64,000 bases of DNA, taken from contig NZ_JAGFNS010000015.1 of the NCBI RefSeq assembly GCF_017592555.1, forward strand, positions 62,001 to 126,000, read 5' to 3'. The translations under genes were made by a program, and so were the position numbers. The notes beneath the pieces were generated by a model. The model saw only the letters and a program-made list of their open reading frames with translations. It ran no database searches and was not told where the DNA came from. Positions 1 through 6,914 of the stretch are shown here, one piece after another (the first letter of the stretch is position 1; every line of letters starts with the position of its first letter). Source of the stretch: Actinoplanes flavus (GTDB lineage Bacteria; Actinomycetota; Actinomycetes; Mycobacteriales; Micromonosporaceae).

Positions 1-525
1 CTCGAACGAGCCGTATCCGTCGTGCGCGTTCGGGAAGGTCTCGAACATCACCGGCGGCAGTTTGAGCCACGGGAACCCGCCGTACGGCCGGTTCAGCACG
101 TTGACCCGGATCTCCTCCTTGACCACGTCGACCTGGTTGCGCAGGTTCTCCTCGGTGAGCCGGGGGCCGCGCATGCGGTCGGCCTCGAGGAACAGCGCGC
201 GCTCGAGGCCGCCGGACGGCAGCACCTCGAAGTAGTCGGTGTAGTCCAGGTGGGTGGAGCCGTTGAAACTGCCGCCCGCGCCCTGCACGTGGCGGAAGTG
301 TGCCAGCTTCTCCAGGTTCTCCGAGCCCTGGAACATCAGGTGCTCGAAGAGGTGGGCGAACCCGGTGCGGCCCTCCGGCTCGCTGCGGATGCCGACGTCG
401 TAGACGACTGCCACACCGACGACGGGGGCGCTGCGATCCGGGGAGAGGACCACGCGCAGACCGTTGCCGAGGGTGAACCGCTCGACCGGGTATTTCGTCG
501 CGGGGATCTTGATTCTGGGCGCCAC
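1..525 (-). CDS. M16 family zinc metallopeptidase, N-terminal part (runs off the window)
   Basis: About 175 N-terminal residues are present; the rest lies beyond base 1. The protein opens with APRIKIPATKYPVERFTLGN, the usual beta-strand start of M16 (pitrilysin/insulinase-like) peptidases. The inverted zinc motif HxxEH is seen as H-L-F-E-H in FAHLFEHLMFQG, followed by the family features FNGSTHLDYTDYFEVLP and the downstream glutamate region VVKEEIRVN. The family cleaves small proteins or peptides in a clamshell chamber, and actinobacterial members often come as a tandem pair of subunits. The GTG start at 523-525 was chosen because it directly precedes the first conserved strand and lies 6 nt after a TAGATT -10 box. 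Substrate cannot be told. Confidence 0.9.
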   Translation of the reverse strand, partial: MAPRIKIPATKYPVERFTLGNGLRVVLSPDRSAPVVGVAVVYDVGIRSEPEGRTGFAHLFEHLMFQGSENLEKLAHFRHVQGAGGSFNGSTHLDYTDYFEVLPSGGLERALFLEADRMRGPRLTEENLRNQVDVVKEEIRVNVLNRPYGGFPWLKLPPVMFETFPNAHDGYGSFE

Positions 526-531
526 GGTACG

Positions 532-537
532 AATCTA
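532..537 (-). promoter_or_regulatory. Predicted leaderless -10 box of the M16 peptidase gene
   Basis: TAGATT on the minus strand ends 6 nt before the GTG start, which places the transcription start on or next to the start codon. No Shine-Dalgarno sequence precedes the gene. Confidence 0.5.
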
Positions 538-642
538 GCGGACGCGCCTCCGTAGTCGAGTGGCGACGCCGGGTAAATACATCAATATCCGTTCCCGATC
601 TTCTGCCGCGAATCGGGCGCGGGTGTCACCCCTGGGATGGAC

Positions 643-672
643 TTGACGCACAAGCCCCACATGGCCCAGTAT
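643..672 (+). promoter_or_regulatory. Putative promoter of the Rrf2-ABC transporter operon
   Basis: TTGACG at 643-648 and CAGTAT at 667-672 are separated by 18 bp, followed by about 43 nt of leader before the GTG at 716. The A/T-richer stretch just downstream (CCATCCATCAGATAGG, around 676-691) is a plausible operator for the first gene product. This is inferred from position only; no footprint consensus was matched. Confidence 0.4.
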
Positions 673-715
673 TCCCATCCATCAGATAGGTGAACACGGG
701 AAAGGGGCGCGCGTC

Positions 716-1129
716 GTGTACGTCTCGGCTCGCACGGACTACGCCGTACGCGCGATGCTCGCGGTCACCGCGGAACACCCGCACCTGGTCAAGGCCGCCG
801 GACTGGCGGCCGCCCAGGAGATCCCGCTGAGCTTTCTCCAAGGCATCCTGCTCGATCTGCGCCGCGCCGGGCTGCTGCACAGCCATCGCGGGGTGGACGG
901 CGGATACGCGCTGGCCCGGCCGGCCGAGGAGATCACCGTCGGCGACGTCGTACGCGCCGTCGGCGGCGCCCTCACCACGGTTCGCGGCCTGCCCACGTCC
1001 ACGGCGACCTACCACGGTGCGGCGACGGCGCTGCATGACGTGTGGGTCGCCGTCGAGGCGGCCATCGAGGGTGTGGTCGACCACAAGACCCTGGCCGAAC
1101 TCTCCAACACCTCAGTGAAACGAAACTAG
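716..1129 (+). CDS. Rrf2 family transcriptional regulator lacking cluster cysteines
   Basis: 137 aa with the Rrf2 winged-helix layout: start YVSARTDYAVRAMLAV, recognition-helix region IPLSFLQGILLDLRRAGLLH, and wing GVDGGYALARPAEEITVGDVVRAV. Family members such as IscR and NsrR carry three cysteines that hold an Fe-S cluster; this protein contains no cysteine at all, so it must sense in another way, as CymR-type members do through a partner or metabolite. The GTG start is preceded by GGGAAAGGGG. It is first in an operon with a sulfonate/nitrate/taurine-type ABC transporter (next start 8 nt after its stop), so it probably controls that transporter and itself. The ligand is unknown. Confidence 0.85.
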   Translation: MYVSARTDYAVRAMLAVTAEHPHLVKAAGLAAAQEIPLSFLQGILLDLRRAGLLHSHRGVDGGYALARPAEEITVGDVVRAVGGALTTVRGLPTSTATYHGAATALHDVWVAVEAAIEGVVDHKTLAELSNTSVKRN

Positions 1130-1137
1130 GAGTGAGT

Positions 1138-2208
1138 ATGAGCTCCCGCACCATACGCGCGCTCGCCTTCGCCACGGCCGCCGTTCTGGCCTCGACCGCT
1201 CTCGCCGCCTGCGGTTCGGACGAGGAGAAGCCAACCGCGGCCGGCTCCGGCGCCGCCGAGGCCGAAACCATCCGTCTGGGTTACTTCCCGAACATCACCC
1301 ACGCGCCGGCTCTGGTCGGTGTCAACAAGGGCTTCTTCGCCGAGACCCTGGGCGGCACCAAGCTGGAGGAGAAGACCTTCAACGCCGGCCCGGCCGCGAT
1401 CGAGGCGCTCTTCTCCGGCGCGATCGACGCGACCTACATCGGCCCGAACCCGGCGATCAACGGCTGGTCCGAGTCCAAGGGCCAGGCGCTGAAGATCGTC
1501 GCCGGCAGCACCTCGGGCGGCGCCGGCCTGGTGGTCAAGGACGGCATCAACACTCCGGCCGACCTCAAGGGCAAGAAGATCGCCACCCCGCAGCTGGGCA
1601 ACACCCAGGACGTCGCGCTGCGCGCCTGGCTGAAGCAGAACGGCCTGAACGCCGACAAGCAGGGCGGCGGCGACGTCTCGGTGCTGCCGCAGGACAACGC
1701 GACCGCGTTGCAGGCCTTCGCCCAGGGCGCGATCGACGGCGCCTGGGTGCCCGAGCCCAACCTGAGCCGGCTGATCCTGGAGTCCAAGGGCAAGCTGCTC
1801 GTCGACGAGAAGACCCTGTGGCCGAACGGCGAGTTCGTCACCACCCACCTGATCGTGAGCCAGGAGTTCCTGAAGAAGTACCCGGGCACGGTCAAGAAGC
1901 TGATCCAGGGCCACGTCAAGTCGGTCAAGTACATCGAGACCAACAACGCCGAGGCGCAGACCGCCGCGAACGCCCAGATCGAGAAGCTGTCCGGCAAGGC
2001 GCTCAAGCCGGAGATCCTCGCGGCCGCGTTCAAGAACCTGAAGTTCACCTACAACCCGATCGCCTCGTCGCTCTACACCAGCGCGAAGAACGCCGAGTCG
2101 GTCGACCTGCTCGACCCGGTGGATCTGAAGGGCATCTACGACCTGACGATCCTCAACGAGGTGCTCACGGCAGAGGGCCAGGCCGCGGTCAGCGACGCCG
2201 CCGCCTGA
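1138..2208 (+). CDS. ABC transporter substrate-binding lipoprotein (SsuA/NrtA/TauA type)
   Basis: 356 aa. A signal peptide ends in the lipobox L22-A-A-C25 (STALAACGSDEE), so the mature protein is lipid-anchored outside the membrane. The fold signature is that of type II binding proteins for alkanesulfonates, taurine or nitrate: IRLGYFPNITHAPALVGVNK, then FNAGPAAIEALFSGAIDATYIG and LKGKKIATPQLGNTQDVALR. ATG at 1138 is chosen over in-frame upstream codons because AGGAG (1128-1132) lies 5 nt ahead and the signal peptide then begins correctly. It is followed by its ATPase and permease genes. The sequence favours an organosulfur substrate, but nitrate cannot be excluded. Confidence 0.88.
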   Translation: MSSRTIRALAFATAAVLASTALAACGSDEEKPTAAGSGAAEAETIRLGYFPNITHAPALVGVNKGFFAETLGGTKLEEKTFNAGPAAIEALFSGAIDATYIGPNPAINGWSESKGQALKIVAGSTSGGAGLVVKDGINTPADLKGKKIATPQLGNTQDVALRAWLKQNGLNADKQGGGDVSVLPQDNATALQAFAQGAIDGAWVPEPNLSRLILESKGKLLVDEKTLWPNGEFVTTHLIVSQEFLKKYPGTVKKLIQGHVKSVKYIETNNAEAQTAANAQIEKLSGKALKPEILAAAFKNLKFTYNPIASSLYTSAKNAESVDLLDPVDLKGIYDLTILNEVLTAEGQAAVSDAAA

Positions 2209-2240
2209 CGGACTGACCGGCGAATGATGGGAGGGCGAGT

Positions 2241-2987
2241 ATGAGCACGGTAGTGCGGATCGACGACGTCACCAAGAAGTACGGTTCGGGCAGCAATGCT
2301 CTGCTCGCCCTCGACCACGTTTCGCTCACCGTCGACAAGGGCGAGTTCGTCTGCCTCCTCGGCGCCTCCGGGTGCGGCAAGAGCACGCTGCTGTCCCTGG
2401 TCGCGGGGCTGGACAGGATCAGCGGCGGGACCCTGGAGATCAACGGCAAGCACGTCGCCCTGATGTTCCAGGAGGCCGCCCTCTTCCCCTGGCTGTCGGT
2501 GTCCGGCAACGTGGAGCTGGCGCTGCGCCTGCAGGGGGTGGGCCGGGCCGACCGCCGTAAGCGGGCGGGTGAGCTGCTGGAGATCGTCCGGCTGGGCGGC
2601 TTCGGCGGCAAGCGGCCGCACGAGCTCTCCGGCGGCATGCGGCAGCGGGTGGCGCTGGCCCGGGCCCTGGCGCAGAACGCCGACATCCTGCTGATGGACG
2701 AGCCGTTCGGCGCCCTGGACGCGATGACCCGCGACATCCTGCACGACGAGCTGGAACGGATCTGGCGGGAGCAGGAGCTCACCGTCCTCTTCGTGACGCA
2801 CAACGTCCGGGAGGCGGTCCGGCTCGGTGACCGGGTCGTCCTGCTGAGCAGCCGGCCGGGCCGGGTCCTCGAAGACTTCAAGATCGATCACCCGCGCCCG
2901 CGGCGCATCGACTCGACCGAGGTGGCCGCCCAGGCCGCCGAGATCACCGACCGGCTTCGCGCGGAGGTCGCCCGTCATGCCAGCTGA
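2241..2987 (+). CDS. ABC transporter ATP-binding protein (SsuB/TauB type)
   Basis: 248 aa ATPase that powers the neighbouring importer from the cytoplasmic face. Walker A is GASGCGKST (about residues 41-49), the Q-loop lies in LMFQEAALFPWL, the signature is LSGGMRQRVALARAL, Walker B is ILLMDEPFGALD and the H-loop is VTHNVREAV. This combination is typical of the nitrate/sulfonate/bicarbonate ATPase group. GGGAGG precedes the ATG. The gene overlaps the permease start by 11 bp, so the two are probably translationally coupled. Confidence 0.93.
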   Translation: MSTVVRIDDVTKKYGSGSNALLALDHVSLTVDKGEFVCLLGASGCGKSTLLSLVAGLDRISGGTLEINGKHVALMFQEAALFPWLSVSGNVELALRLQGVGRADRRKRAGELLEIVRLGGFGGKRPHELSGGMRQRVALARALAQNADILLMDEPFGALDAMTRDILHDELERIWREQELTVLFVTHNVREAVRLGDRVVLLSSRPGRVLEDFKIDHPRPRRIDSTEVAAQAAEITDRLRAEVARHAS

Positions 2988-3849
2988 GGTCATCACCGAC
3001 GACAAGACGGCCGACGAGGTCAGCGGCCTCGACGCGCTGGAACTCGCGCCACGGCCGGACCGGGGCGACCGCGGCCGGCGGATCTGGAACAGCGCCTGGC
3101 CCAAGCTGCTGGCCGTCGCCATCGCGATCGCCGCCTGGCAGCTCGTGGTGCTCTCCGAGTGGAAGCCCACCTACGTGCTGCCCGGCCCGGTCGACGTGTT
3201 CGCCGACCTGAAGGAGCTGGCCACCACGCCCGACTTCTGGGACGGCGTACGGCTGACCCTTACCCGGGCCTTCACCGGCTTCCTGCTCGCGGTCGCCATC
3301 GGCACCGTGATCGGCGCCGCGGTCTCCCGGTTCGCCCCGCTGCGGGCCGCGATCGGCTCGCTGATCACCGGCCTCCAGACCATGCCGTCGATCATGTGGT
3401 TCCCGCTGGCCATCCTGCTCTTCCAGCTCAGCGAGAGCGCCATCATGTTCGTGGTGGTCATCGGCGCCGCACCCTCGGTGGCGAACGGCCTGATCAGCGG
3501 TATCGACTACGTGCCGCGGACCTGGCTGCGGGTGGGTCAGGTGCTGGGCATGAAGGGCCTGTCCAAATACCGGCACCTGATCCTGCCGGCGTCGCTGCCG
3601 TCCTTCATCTCCGGGCTCAAGCAGGGCTGGGCGTTCTCCTGGCGCAGCCTGATGGCCGGTGAGCTGCTGGTCATCGTGCCGGGCGCGCTGTCCGTCGGCG
3701 CCCGCATGCAGAACGCCCGGGACCTGCACGAGGCCTCGCTGGTGATCAGCTACATCATCGTCGTACTGATCATCGGCATCCTGATCGACATCCTGTTCAA
3801 CACGGCGGACAACGCCCTGCGCAAGCGCTGGGGCCTGACCGGCAACTAG
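2977..3849 (+). CDS. ABC transporter permease (SsuC/TauC type)
   Basis: 290 aa integral membrane protein with about six hydrophobic segments, beginning after a roughly 40-residue acidic cytoplasmic tail. It carries the BPD_transp_1 coupling loop in the region LRVGQVLGMKGLSKYRHLIL followed by LPASLPSFISGLKQGWAFSW, matching the nitrate/sulfonate permease group. It forms the pore for the importer encoded by the two preceding genes, likely as a homodimer. The stop codon sits in a hairpin shared with the convergent gene. Confidence 0.93.
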   Translation: MPAEVITDDKTADEVSGLDALELAPRPDRGDRGRRIWNSAWPKLLAVAIAIAAWQLVVLSEWKPTYVLPGPVDVFADLKELATTPDFWDGVRLTLTRAFTGFLLAVAIGTVIGAAVSRFAPLRAAIGSLITGLQTMPSIMWFPLAILLFQLSESAIMFVVVIGAAPSVANGLISGIDYVPRTWLRVGQVLGMKGLSKYRHLILPASLPSFISGLKQGWAFSWRSLMAGELLVIVPGALSVGARMQNARDLHEASLVISYIIVVLIIGILIDILFNTADNALRKRWGLTGN

Positions 3850-3865
3850 CCGGGCCGTCGGCTAG
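3846..3865. terminator. Bidirectional hairpin spanning both convergent stop codons
   Basis: CTAGCCG (3846-3852), a 6-nt loop and CGGCTAG (3859-3865) form a perfect 7-bp stem. The TAG in each arm is the stop codon of the permease gene on one strand and of the opposing gene on the other. There is no U-run, as is common for GC-rich actinobacterial terminators. Confidence 0.55.
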
Positions 3866-4731
3866 AGCGGCCGGACCGACTCCAGCACCTCGTCGATGAC
3901 GTAGTCGAACTGCTTGTGGGTGCCGGGCACCGAGACGTACAGGATCGCGGCCGTCGGTTTTCCGACGTCGATGACCGCCACCGCGGACAGCTCCTCGGTG
4001 GCGGTCAGCCCGGCCTCGGAGAAGCGCAGCCGGAACTGGCTCACCCAGGCGGGCCGCCCGCCCAGCGTCGTCACCTCGTCGCGCAGCGGCTCCATCCGGT
4101 TCGGCTGCGGGTAGTACTCGGCCCGCACGTCCGCCGCGACCTGCCGCCCGACGCACTCCAGATCCAGCGTGACGGCGTCGTTGTCGGCCGCCGGCACCGC
4201 CGCCGACAGGATCGAGGCGTGATAGCTGCCGCCGCGGTAGACCTCGGTCACGAAATGCTGCCCGACCCGGTAGGGCACCCGCAGCGTCCCCGCCTCCCAG
4301 ACGTCGGTCCAGGTCTCCCAGGGGGCGCCGTACCGCTGGTAGGAGATGCCGGCGGTCTCGTCGACCGTGCGCTCCCCGGTGGCCGGTGGCGGTGCGCTCG
4401 GCACGGCCGTCGGGGCGCCGCTCGGCGCGGTGGTGGGCGCCGGGCAGGCCTGCGCCAGCGGCGGCCGCACGTCGGCCGGCGGGCCGGCCTTCGACCCGAA
4501 CGGGTCGCCGTCGCCGCCGACGATCACGATCAGCAGGACGGTGAGGCCGATCGCCACGATCGCCCCGGCCACGCCACCGAAGATCATCAACTGCCGCCGG
4601 CGCCGTCGGGGCCCGTCCGGCGGAGGCGCCTGCGGCGGGGCGGGCGGTTGCGGTGGAGACTGCGGGGGTACGCCGTACGCGGTGACCATCCCCGATGCCC
4701 AGGGGGACGGATCAGGACGCGCATCGGTCAT
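3862..4731 (-). CDS. Membrane-anchored protein with proline-rich cytoplasmic N-terminus, unknown function
   Basis: 289 aa. A Pro-rich tail (roughly residues 15-40, PPQSPPQPPAPPQAPPP) is followed by RRRRR and one transmembrane helix, then a Pro/Ala/Thr linker and a C-terminal extracytoplasmic domain of about 170 residues with VDETAGISYQRYGAPWETW and GGRPAWVSQFRL. The architecture (proline-rich tail, single helix, secreted domain) is common among actinobacterial hypothetical proteins; I recognise no catalytic motif. ATG at 4731 is preferred to an in-frame ATG 30 nt further upstream because it gives the more usual MTDARP-type opening; neither has a strong ribosome-binding site. Convergent with the transporter operon. 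Confidence 0.75.
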   Translation of the reverse strand: MTDARPDPSPWASGMVTAYGVPPQSPPQPPAPPQAPPPDGPRRRRRQLMIFGGVAGAIVAIGLTVLLIVIVGGDGDPFGSKAGPPADVRPPLAQACPAPTTAPSGAPTAVPSAPPPATGERTVDETAGISYQRYGAPWETWTDVWEAGTLRVPYRVGQHFVTEVYRGGSYHASILSAAVPAADNDAVTLDLECVGRQVAADVRAEYYPQPNRMEPLRDEVTTLGGRPAWVSQFRLRFSEAGLTATEELSAVAVIDVGKPTAAILYVSVPGTHKQFDYVIDEVLESVRPL

Positions 4732-4825
4732 GACTCCAGTGAACACCACGGGCGCCGCCATCCCACGAGCCGGTAGGCCCGCCGGGTTTGCCCGGCCGAT
4801 CTACGCCGTTCCCGGAAACGTCGGC

Positions 4826-4831
4826 TACCGT
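4826..4831 (+). promoter_or_regulatory. Predicted leaderless -10 box of the acyltransferase gene
   Basis: TACCGT ends 6 nt before the ATG at 4838. No Shine-Dalgarno sequence is visible, so the transcript probably begins at the start codon. Confidence 0.5.
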
Positions 4832-4837
4832 GCTGCC

Positions 4838-5551
4838 ATGGAACTGGTGTATCCCCCGGTCGTCGCCTTGGCCAAGACGATGTTCCGCGTGCTCGACAAC
4901 CGGATCGAAGTCGAGGGCGCCGAGCACGTCCCGACCAGCGGTGGGGCGGTGCTGGCCAGTAACCACTCCAGTTACCTGGACTTCATCTACTGCGGCCTGG
5001 GCTGCCAGCCCGCCAAGCGGCTGGTCCGGTTCATGGCGAAGAAGCAGGTCTTCGACCACAAGATCAGTGGCCCGCTGATGCGCGGCATGCGGCACATCCC
5101 GGTGGATCGCAAGGCCGGCACCGCCGCCTTCAAGCACGCCATCGAGTCGCTGCGCGGCGGTGAGATCGTCGGCGTCTTCCCGGAGGCGACCATCAGCGAG
5201 TCCTTCACCGTGAAGACGCTGAAGTCGGGCGCCGCCCGGATGGCCCAGGAGGCGGGCGTGCCGCTCATCCCGATGGCCGTCTGGGGCCCGCACCGGCTCT
5301 GGACCAAGGGCCGCAAGAAGGAGCTGACCAAGCGGCACGTGCCGGTCCTCATCAAGATCGGCGAGGCGATCGAGGTCACCGCGGACGCCACCCCCGAGGC
5401 GATCACCGCGACCCTGAAGGAGCGGCTCACCGAGCTGCTCGACGCGGTCCAGCGGGCGTACCCGGCGAAGCCCTCCGGCCCGGACGACCGCTGGTGGCTG
5501 CCGGCCCATCTGGGCGGCACCGCCCCGCTGCCCAGCGGCACGGCCGCCTGA
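4838..5551 (+). CDS. 1-acyl-glycerol-3-phosphate acyltransferase family protein (PlsC-like)
   Basis: 237 aa. The catalytic HX4D block is NHSSYLDF, followed by the substrate-binding motif at VFPEATIS (in place of FPEGT) and the strand PLIPMAVWG. These define the PlsC superfamily, which moves acyl chains from acyl-CoA or acyl-ACP to lysophosphatidate or related acceptors at the inner membrane face. The exact acceptor is not predictable. The ATG at 4838 begins MELVYPPVVALAK; longer in-frame readings upstream run into the opposite-strand gene and are not credible. Confidence 0.88.
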   Translation: MELVYPPVVALAKTMFRVLDNRIEVEGAEHVPTSGGAVLASNHSSYLDFIYCGLGCQPAKRLVRFMAKKQVFDHKISGPLMRGMRHIPVDRKAGTAAFKHAIESLRGGEIVGVFPEATISESFTVKTLKSGAARMAQEAGVPLIPMAVWGPHRLWTKGRKKELTKRHVPVLIKIGEAIEVTADATPEAITATLKERLTELLDAVQRAYPAKPSGPDDRWWLPAHLGGTAPLPSGTAA

Positions 5552-5576
5552 GGCTCCATCTGACCGAAACCGATCA

Positions 5577-5608
5577 TCGAGGGCTTCCGGCGCGCCGGGG
5601 GCCCTCGA
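5577..5608 (+). terminator. Hairpin terminator after the acyltransferase gene
   Basis: Arms TCGAGGGC (5577-5584) and GCCCTCGA (5601-5608) enclose a second internal palindrome CCGGCGCGCCGG. A strong GC stem lies 26 nt after the stop codon. Confidence 0.6.
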
Positions 5609-5633
5609 CGTGTGAAAGGGCCCCGGAACGGCA

Positions 5634-5667
5634 TCGGCGCCGCACCCGAAACCGGGTACGGCGCCGA
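5634..5667. terminator. Hairpin terminator between convergent genes
   Basis: Two 15-base arms (5634-5648 and 5653-5667) pair with a single mismatch around the loop AAAC. It sits between the acyltransferase gene and the convergent cold-shock gene and probably stops transcription from both sides. Confidence 0.6.
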
Positions 5668-5713
5668 CCTCACTCGGTGCCGGCCGCTATCCGCGGCCGC
5701 GGCTCAGCGTGAG

Positions 5714-5917
5714 TCAGACAGAACGGATGTTGGCCGCCTGCGGACCCTTCTGGCCCTGGGTCACCTCGAACTCCACCCGCTGGTTCTCCTCCAGGGAGCG
5801 GTAGCCCGACATCTGGATCGCGGAGAAGTGGGCGAAGACGTCGGCGCCGCCGTCGTCCGGGGTGATGAACCCGAAGCCCTTGTCCGCGTTGAACCACTTC
5901 ACAACACCGGTAACCAT
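5714..5917 (-). CDS. Cold-shock domain protein
   Basis: 67 aa, the standard size for CspA-family proteins that bind single-stranded RNA and DNA and melt mRNA structure. It contains VVKWFNADKGFGFI, which includes RNP1 (KGFGFI), then DVFAHFSAI as RNP2, and ends QGQKGPQAANIRSV. GAGGAGA precedes the ATG. A 200-nt region with a strong hairpin separates it from the divergent gene at 6141, so a structured leader RNA is possible, as known for several csp mRNAs. Confidence 0.95.
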   Translation of the reverse strand: MVTGVVKWFNADKGFGFITPDDGGADVFAHFSAIQMSGYRSLEENQRVEFEVTQGQKGPQAANIRSV

Positions 5918-6044
5918 GCTCGTCTCCTCGACGATCGATCATTCCCGACCATTATGGACGGGAACGAGGTAATAAGACCCGCATTCTGTGGGTCTCGTGC
6001 TGCCGTACTGATCGCCCGACCGGAGAAACCCGGGTTACGACAAA

Positions 6045-6077
6045 GAGCGCCTGGGGCAGACTTCCCCACAGGCGCTC
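6045..6077. repeat. Strong inverted repeat in the csp upstream region
   Basis: GAGCGCCTG (6045-6053) pairs with CAGGCGCTC (6069-6077), and an inner GGG/CCC extends the stem. It lies about 130-160 nt upstream of the csp start and 65 nt before the divergent gene. It could be a leader hairpin of csp or part of a small RNA; it is not placed as a terminator for either neighbour. Confidence 0.5.
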
Positions 6078-6140
6078 CTGAGTACTTGGGAACCAAACTG
6101 ACAACGTGGGCCAGCGTAGCACGGGAAGAGGGGTCGCGAA

Positions 6141-6545
6141 GTGCTCGGCGTACAAGTGGCGCGGCAGCTCAAAGCCGCCGGACTGGCCTGGAAGCCACAG
6201 CTCGGTGACCGTTTCACCGTCCCGGACCGGGATCTGGACGACGAGCTGTTCGTGCTCAGCAACATGCTGATCCAGGTGCACGACCGCCCGGAAGGACGAA
6301 TCATCGCCTTCAACGGCACCACCGAGTGGGCGCTCGACGACGTCGACCTCGACGAGGCGCTCTGGCTGCCACGCGAGGACCAGCTCCGGGACCTGCTCGG
6401 CGGCACCTTCCGCGAACTGCGCCGGGAGCCCGGCGGCCACCTGGTCCGCATCGCCCTGCTCGGCCACGAGCACACCTTCACGGCCGCCCGGGCCGAGGAG
6501 GCCTACGCCGCCGCCCTCCTGCACGTCCTGACAGCGGCCTTCTAA
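6141..6545 (+). CDS. Conserved actinobacterial hypothetical protein
   Basis: 134 aa, acidic, without signal peptide or membrane helix. It begins LGVQVARQLKAAGLAWKPQL and has the clusters GDRFTVPDRDLDDELFVLSN and TEWALDDVDLDEALWLPRED. Proteins of this type are widespread in actinobacteria and are sometimes labelled pilus assembly CpaE; nothing in this sequence (no Walker motif, no receiver domain) supports that label. The N-terminal half slightly resembles a compact binding domain. GAAGAGGGG precedes the GTG start. Divergent from csp. Confidence 0.75.
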   Translation: MLGVQVARQLKAAGLAWKPQLGDRFTVPDRDLDDELFVLSNMLIQVHDRPEGRIIAFNGTTEWALDDVDLDEALWLPREDQLRDLLGGTFRELRREPGGHLVRIALLGHEHTFTAARAEEAYAAALLHVLTAAF

Positions 6546-6632
6546 AACCCCTATCCGGTACGGACGACCCCGAACCCGCCGAATCCACCCCGCCCCGCGG
6601 CACCCCGCGATCATCTGCCGGGGCACGCCCGC

Positions 6633-6876
6633 GACGCGCCCGCCGGGCGAAGATCGGTGGTCCCGCTCCAATCCGCACCACCCACCCACACCACACAAGC
6701 ACCCGCCGAGGCCCAGACCGGCAGACGCGCTCCAGCCCCACCACCCACTCTGGTCACGCAAGCACCCGCCGGGAAGAGATCGGCGAACGCGTTCCACCCT
6801 CACCATCCATGCCACGCAAGCACCCACCGGGCCGAGACCGGCGAACGCGCTCCACCGTCACCAGCTTTGCCACGCA
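6633..6876. repeat. Degenerate intergenic tandem repeat, four copies of about 58-63 bp
   Basis: This 370-bp gap between genes (6546-6914) holds copies beginning near 6633, 6692, 6755 and 6813, with a fifth partial start at 6871. Each copy follows CACGCAAGCACCCGCCGGG, then a GATCGGCGAACGCG-like core and TCCACC. No credible gene is seen here: reading frames stay open only because of GC bias. The unit core resembles the 42-bp repeats at 39552-39767. Confidence 0.7.
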
Positions 6877-6914
6877 CGACCCATGGGGCCCCAGCGCTCC
6901 GAAAATTTGAGTGC

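Noticed and set aside
6633..6876. Possible CRISPR array
   Set aside because: Repeats are contiguous and degenerate with no unique spacers, and no cas genes are present.
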